This document shows positions 13,906 through 16,711 of a stretch of 16,711 nt of DNA, in pieces. This DNA is from Betaproteobacteria bacterium (GTDB taxonomy: Bacteria > Pseudomonadota > Gammaproteobacteria > Burkholderiales > Rhodocyclaceae), in contig JAGWUW010000017.1 in NCBI GenBank assembly GCA_028868235.1, positions 1 through 16,711 on the forward strand, given 5' to 3'. The notes under the pieces were generated by a model. That model had not been told where the DNA came from, did not search any database, and worked only from the letters and a program-made list of their open reading frames with translations. The first letter of the stretch is position 1, and the number at the start of each line of letters is the position of its first letter. A program made the position numbers and the translations under genes.

Positions 13906-15570
13906 TTAAACGCTAAACTGCAATGTGCTGTCGTGCAGCCTGGCCGCCAGCAGGGCGACCTCTTCGGCCGAGGCCGAGGATTCGCCAGCCGCTTTGGCAC
14001 CGCGCTCGATCATCTGCGCCATGCGCTCGGTATTCTGGGCAATCTGTTCGGCCGCCAGTCGCTGTTCGCCGAGCACTTCGACGATTTCGTTGGCGGCCAC
14101 CGCCGATTGCTCGCAGATAGCCTCGATTTTCTGGATTGCCGCCTCGGTGGCCGAAGCCAGGCGCGTCCCTCGCTGGGCACGCTCGGCGGTCGCCGCAACG
14201 GCTTCGCTGGTCTGGCTAGCCGCATCCCCCAGCCGGGTCACCAAGCGCTCGATCTTGAAGGTCGTTTCCGAGGTGTGATTTGCCAGCTTGCGTACCTCGT
14301 CGGCGACGACGGCAAAGCCACGGCCGGCCTCGCCCGCCCGCGCCGCTTCAATGGCTGCATTCAGGGACAACAGGTTTGTCTGTTCGGAAATCTCCTTGAT
14401 CTCGCGGGCAAAGCGCGAAATTTCCACAGTGTGTTCCTGCAAGTCGCGCATGGAATTCGCCGAGGCGCTCGCCTGCTCGGAAATCTGACCGATTTCGCCA
14501 ATCGCCTGATGGATAACCACACCGCTCTCATTGGCCGTCTGCCGGGTCTTTCTGGCAGCATCCGCCGCACTGCCGGCGCTTTCCGCCATCGCCGCAATGG
14601 CGGTAGTCAATTCCTGGATCGCCGCCGTGATGGTCGCCGCAGCATCACTCTGCATGCTGGTGGTGCTCGCCACCTCATGCGCCGAGCGGCGCAGGGCCAG
14701 CGCGTTGGCCGAGGTCACCTCGGCACCGGACTTGACATCACCGATCAGCACGCGCAGCTTGTCCTGCATTCGTTCGACCGATGCAACCAGGGAATCGGCG
14801 GCAGCCTTGCCGGCATCCATGCTCTGCGTCAGGTCGCCAGCTGCGACGCGGGTGGTGGCCATGACCACCGGCTCCAGCTCTCCGCCCAAGCGACGCAGGA
14901 TGTGCCGCGACGACCAAGCGGCAAAAGCCAGAGAGATGATCGTCCCGACCACGCCGACCAATGCGATCGAGAAGACATTTTCGCCGTAGCGCGCATCAGC
15001 CAACTCGGAAGCGTGGCGAGCGCTCTGTGCCGAAGCATCGCTAATCGCCGTAAATAGGCCGGCCAAGGCATTGACCAACGGGGCATCGGCGTCGCGAATG
15101 GCAGCATCAACCATCAACGCATATTTTGGCATGCCCGGTTCGTTCTCGGCCAGCACCTGGTCATAAAGTTGATTCAGCTCGGTGGCAAGCTTGCGAATTT
15201 CGCCAATGCGCTCGCCATCCCGTGAGGCAGCGCGCTTTTCGAGTTCCTCCAGCGCGTCGAGTTGTTGCCAGAACAGGTTGCGTCCGGCCAGGAACTCGGC
15301 CTTTCCCTTATCGAATTCGGCAGCCATGAAACTGCGCAGCAGCATGCTGTTCAAACCCCGCTGCTGAGCCTGTAGTGCGCTCTGCGCCCCACTGACCAGC
15401 GTCAACGCCTGCGAAGCACCGGCCACTTCACCAGAGACCTGGCGAATATCGTCACGAAAGGCGGAAAAAGAAAACAGCGCAGTCAGCAACAAAAGCAGGC
15501 CGAATCCGGCACCAATACCGACCATCAACAACATGCGCAAGCGAATGGAGAGCGAATCAAGAGCGACCAT
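13906..15570 (-). CDS. Methyl-accepting chemotaxis protein
   Basis: This 554-residue transducer has a first membrane segment at about 12-35, a periplasmic domain of about 160 residues rich in helix (four-helix-bundle-like), and a second segment at about 199-219. A HAMP domain follows (about 220-275), then a long cytoplasmic coiled coil. The hairpin tip [41 protein letters not shown] occupies about 390-430 and is nearly identical to the universal CheA/CheW contact site. There is no C-terminal pentapeptide for CheR docking. The gene lies 98 bases upstream of tatT on the same strand, which suggests, but does not prove, that the receptor senses what the transporter imports. A weak AGGT precedes the ATG at 15570. 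Confidence 0.95.
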   Translation of the reverse strand: MVALDSLSIRLRMLLMVGIGAGFGLLLLLTALFSFSAFRDDIRQVSGEVAGASQALTLVSGAQSALQAQQRGLNSMLLRSFMAAEFDKGKAEFLAGRNLFWQQLDALEELEKRAASRDGERIGEIRKLATELNQLYDQVLAENEPGMPKYALMVDAAIRDADAPLVNALAGLFTAISDASAQSARHASELADARYGENVFSIALVGVVGTIISLAFAAWSSRHILRRLGGELEPVVMATTRVAAGDLTQSMDAGKAAADSLVASVERMQDKLRVLIGDVKSGAEVTSANALALRRSAHEVASTTSMQSDAAATITAAIQELTTAIAAMAESAGSAADAARKTRQTANESGVVIHQAIGEIGQISEQASASANSMRDLQEHTVEISRFAREIKEISEQTNLLSLNAAIEAARAGEAGRGFAVVADEVRKLANHTSETTFKIERLVTRLGDAASQTSEAVAATAERAQRGTRLASATEAAIQKIEAICEQSAVAANEIVEVLGEQRLAAEQIAQNTERMAQMIERGAKAAGESSASAEEVALLAARLHDSTLQFSV

Positions 15571-15695
15571 GAAGAAATTTACCTAAAACAACAAAAGTAA
15601 AAGCAGTCTAGCCACTCAATATTTCATTCTATTTACGGTCTCACCCAAGGCCGACCAATTGTATTGATCCGGCGCCAGTTCCGCTCCGCCCCACT

Positions 15696-15725
15696 TTGTC
15701 ATGTCGCTGCAACATTAGTGCAACA
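15696..15725 (+). promoter_or_regulatory. Pho-box-like direct repeats upstream of ppk1
   Basis: Three 7-mers recur at exact 11-base spacing: TTGTCAT (15696-15702), CTGCAAC (15707-15713) and GTGCAAC (15718-15724). The last two contain an identical TGCAACA repeat (15708-15714 and 15719-15725). PhoB boxes are 7-base direct repeats (consensus CTGTCAT) with 4-base spacers, and ppk is a phosphate-starvation gene in several bacteria. The first unit fits the consensus well, the others only partly. PhoB binding is an inference from spacing and gene context. Confidence 0.4.
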
Positions 15726-15735
15726 AAATGATGGG

Positions 15736-15755
15736 CTTGAAGCCTATACTTCAAG
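15736..15755 (+). promoter_or_regulatory. Perfect inverted repeat overlapping the probable ppk1 -10
   Basis: CTTGAAG (15736-15742) and CTTCAAG (15749-15755) are exact inverted copies separated by CCTATA. A -10-like TATACT (15745-15750) lies across the centre, 26 bases before the ppk1 ATG. This could be an operator or a small 5' hairpin. Confidence 0.5.
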
Positions 15756-15775
15756 AATCACATGGAGCTTGTGCG

Positions 15776-16711
15776 ATGACCCACCCCCAACTGAAACCCC
15801 GTTTCCTGACCGAGAACTACCTGAACCGGGAACTCGGGCTCCTGGCATTCAACCGCCGGGTTCTCGCCCAGGCCGAAGACGAGCGCATGCCGCTACTCGA
15901 ACGCCTCCGCTTTCTATGCATCGTCTCCAGCAATCTCGATGAATTCTTCGAAATCCGCGTTTCGGGTCTGAAAGAACAGATACGCGCCAAATCCTCGGTA
16001 GTCACCACCGATGGGCGGACGGCGCAGGAAATTTTCCGCCTGGTCTCGGCGGAGGCGCACGCCATGGTCGCCGAGCAATACCAACATCTCAATGATGTGA
16101 TCCTGCCGGCCTTGGCCGAACAAGGTATCCGCTTTCTGCGCCGCTCGAGCTGGAACGAAGCGCAGCGTGAGTGGATTCGCAATTACTTCATCCGCGAAAT
16201 GGTGCCGGTGCTGACTCCAATCGGGCTCGACCCGTCGCACCCTTTCCCCCGTGTGCTCAACAAGAGTTTGAATTTCGCCGTCGAACTCGAAGGCAAGGAC
16301 GCCTTCGGCCGTAGTTCCGGGGCTGCCATCGTCCAGGCGCCGCGCGTCTTGCCCCGCGTCATCCGGTTGCCGGAAGAACTGGCTGGCTGCGAGTACGGTT
16401 TCGTGTTCCTGTCCTCGATCCTGCACGAATTTGTCGGCGAACTGTTCACCGGCATGACCGTGCTCGGCTGCTACCAGTTTCGCGCTACACGCAACTCCGA
16501 TCTCTTCGTCGACGAGGAAGAAGTCACCAACCTGCGCACCAAGCTACAGGGCGAACTACCGCAACGCCACTTCGGTGCTGCGGTGCGTCTTGAGGTCGCT
16601 AACAACTGCTCCGAGGCGATGACCGAATTCCTGCTCGCCCAGTTCGACCTCAAGCCGGCCGACCTCTACCGCGTCAACGGCCCGGTGAACCTGGTGCGCC
16701 TGATGCAGGTG
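15776..16711 (+). CDS. ppk1: Polyphosphate kinase 1, 5' part (runs off the window)
   Basis: The frame from ATG 15776 stays open to the window end, giving the first 312 of about 690 expected residues. PPK1 reversibly makes inorganic polyphosphate from ATP. Landmarks of its N-terminal and head domains are visible: NRELGLLAFNRRVLAQAED (17-35), CIVSSNLDEFFEIRVSGLKEQ (48-68), VLTPIGLDPSHPFPRVLNKSLNF and FRATRNSDLFVDEEE. The catalytic histidines lie beyond the window. GGAG 8 bases before the ATG (15764-15767) is a good ribosome site. An upstream ATG at 15762 opens only a five-codon frame (MELVR) whose TGA overlaps the ppk1 start codon. In the commonest PPK1 proteins the motif reads NRELSWL; here S and W are G and L. 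Repeats upstream suggest regulation by phosphate supply. Confidence 0.96.
   Translation, partial: MTHPQLKPRFLTENYLNRELGLLAFNRRVLAQAEDERMPLLERLRFLCIVSSNLDEFFEIRVSGLKEQIRAKSSVVTTDGRTAQEIFRLVSAEAHAMVAEQYQHLNDVILPALAEQGIRFLRRSSWNEAQREWIRNYFIREMVPVLTPIGLDPSHPFPRVLNKSLNFAVELEGKDAFGRSSGAAIVQAPRVLPRVIRLPEELAGCEYGFVFLSSILHEFVGELFTGMTVLGCYQFRATRNSDLFVDEEEVTNLRTKLQGELPQRHFGAAVRLEVANNCSEAMTEFLLAQFDLKPADLYRVNGPVNLVRLMQV

Larger units (their letters stand above)
15571..15775. promoter_or_regulatory. Divergent intergenic region between the MCP gene and ppk1
   Basis: The 205 bases between these divergent starts must hold both promoters. The MCP-proximal part (about 15571-15640) is AT-rich. No flagellar Sigma28 promoter (TAAA plus GCCGATAA) was found for the MCP gene. 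The ppk1-proximal half contains the direct and inverted repeats listed separately. Confidence 0.5.

Noticed and set aside
13855..15057. A 400-codon open frame on the + strand opposite the chemotaxis receptor
   Set aside because: The - strand frame has a textbook MCP signalling tip and HAMP domain; the + frame is a GC-driven mirror with repetitive His/Arg/Gly content.
15762..15779. Five-codon frame MELVR overlapping the ppk1 start
   Set aside because: It ends in TGA overlapping the ppk1 ATG and could be a leader peptide. However, the GGAG fits ppk1 and nothing else supports translation of such a short frame.
1..16711. CRISPR arrays, tRNA/rRNA genes, insertion sequences, prophage or defence genes
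   Set aside because: None were recognised on either strand when reading through the window.

Overview
The window is a GC-rich, gene-dense stretch of a bacterial chromosome. Its gene families and synteny suggest a betaproteobacterium, most likely Rhodocyclales (Dechloromonas/Azonexus-like). This assignment is inferred from the predicted proteins: a DHC diheme cytochrome with cytochrome b561, a FinR-type LysR regulator divergent from an AFVE-tailed ferredoxin-NADP reductase, menaquinone genes in a betaproteobacterium, a TatT-type TRAP transporter, and ppk1. No rRNA, tRNA, CRISPR array, insertion sequence or phage gene was seen.

Layout, left to right. (1) Bases 1-2963 hold the 3' end of a diheme cytochrome c gene, a cytochrome b561 gene, and a QseBC-like response regulator/histidine kinase pair. 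All are on the + strand and almost contiguous: a membrane/periplasmic electron-transfer module with its probable regulator. (2) Bases 3032-4000 encode a 322-aa soluble protein that I do not recognise. (3) Bases 4039-5839 are a divergent pair, a LysR regulator (FinR-like) and ferredoxin-NADP+ reductase, sharing an AT-rich, palindrome-containing 100-bp promoter region. (4) Bases 5981-8601 hold menE and menF, overlapping by ATGA and closed by a strong intrinsic terminator; they supply two steps of menaquinone synthesis. (5) Bases 8602-9408 are the least ordinary part. They contain three DnaA-box-like 9-mers within 46 bp, a small four-cysteine protein, and on the - strand a frameshifted remnant of a Crp-type cyclic-nucleotide-binding domain. 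(6) Bases 9409-10029 encode a dual-BON outer-membrane lipoprotein (DolP/YraP-like). (7) Bases 10036-13807, - strand, form a tripartite TatT-type TRAP transporter operon: TPR lipoprotein, DctP binding protein, fused DctQM permease. (8) Bases 13906-15570, - strand, encode a methyl-accepting chemotaxis protein just upstream of the transporter operon and possibly functionally linked to it. (9) From 15776 to the window end on the + strand lies the 5' part of ppk1, preceded by an 11-bp-periodic direct repeat resembling a Pho box and by a perfect inverted repeat over the likely -10.

Most of the window is ordinary core and accessory metabolism; I see no convincing wholly new multi-gene system. The observations most worth checking are the DnaA-box cluster, the two long poly-C tracts inside menE, the ppk1 upstream architecture, the decayed cNMP-binding gene, and the unrecognised 322-aa and 66-aa proteins.
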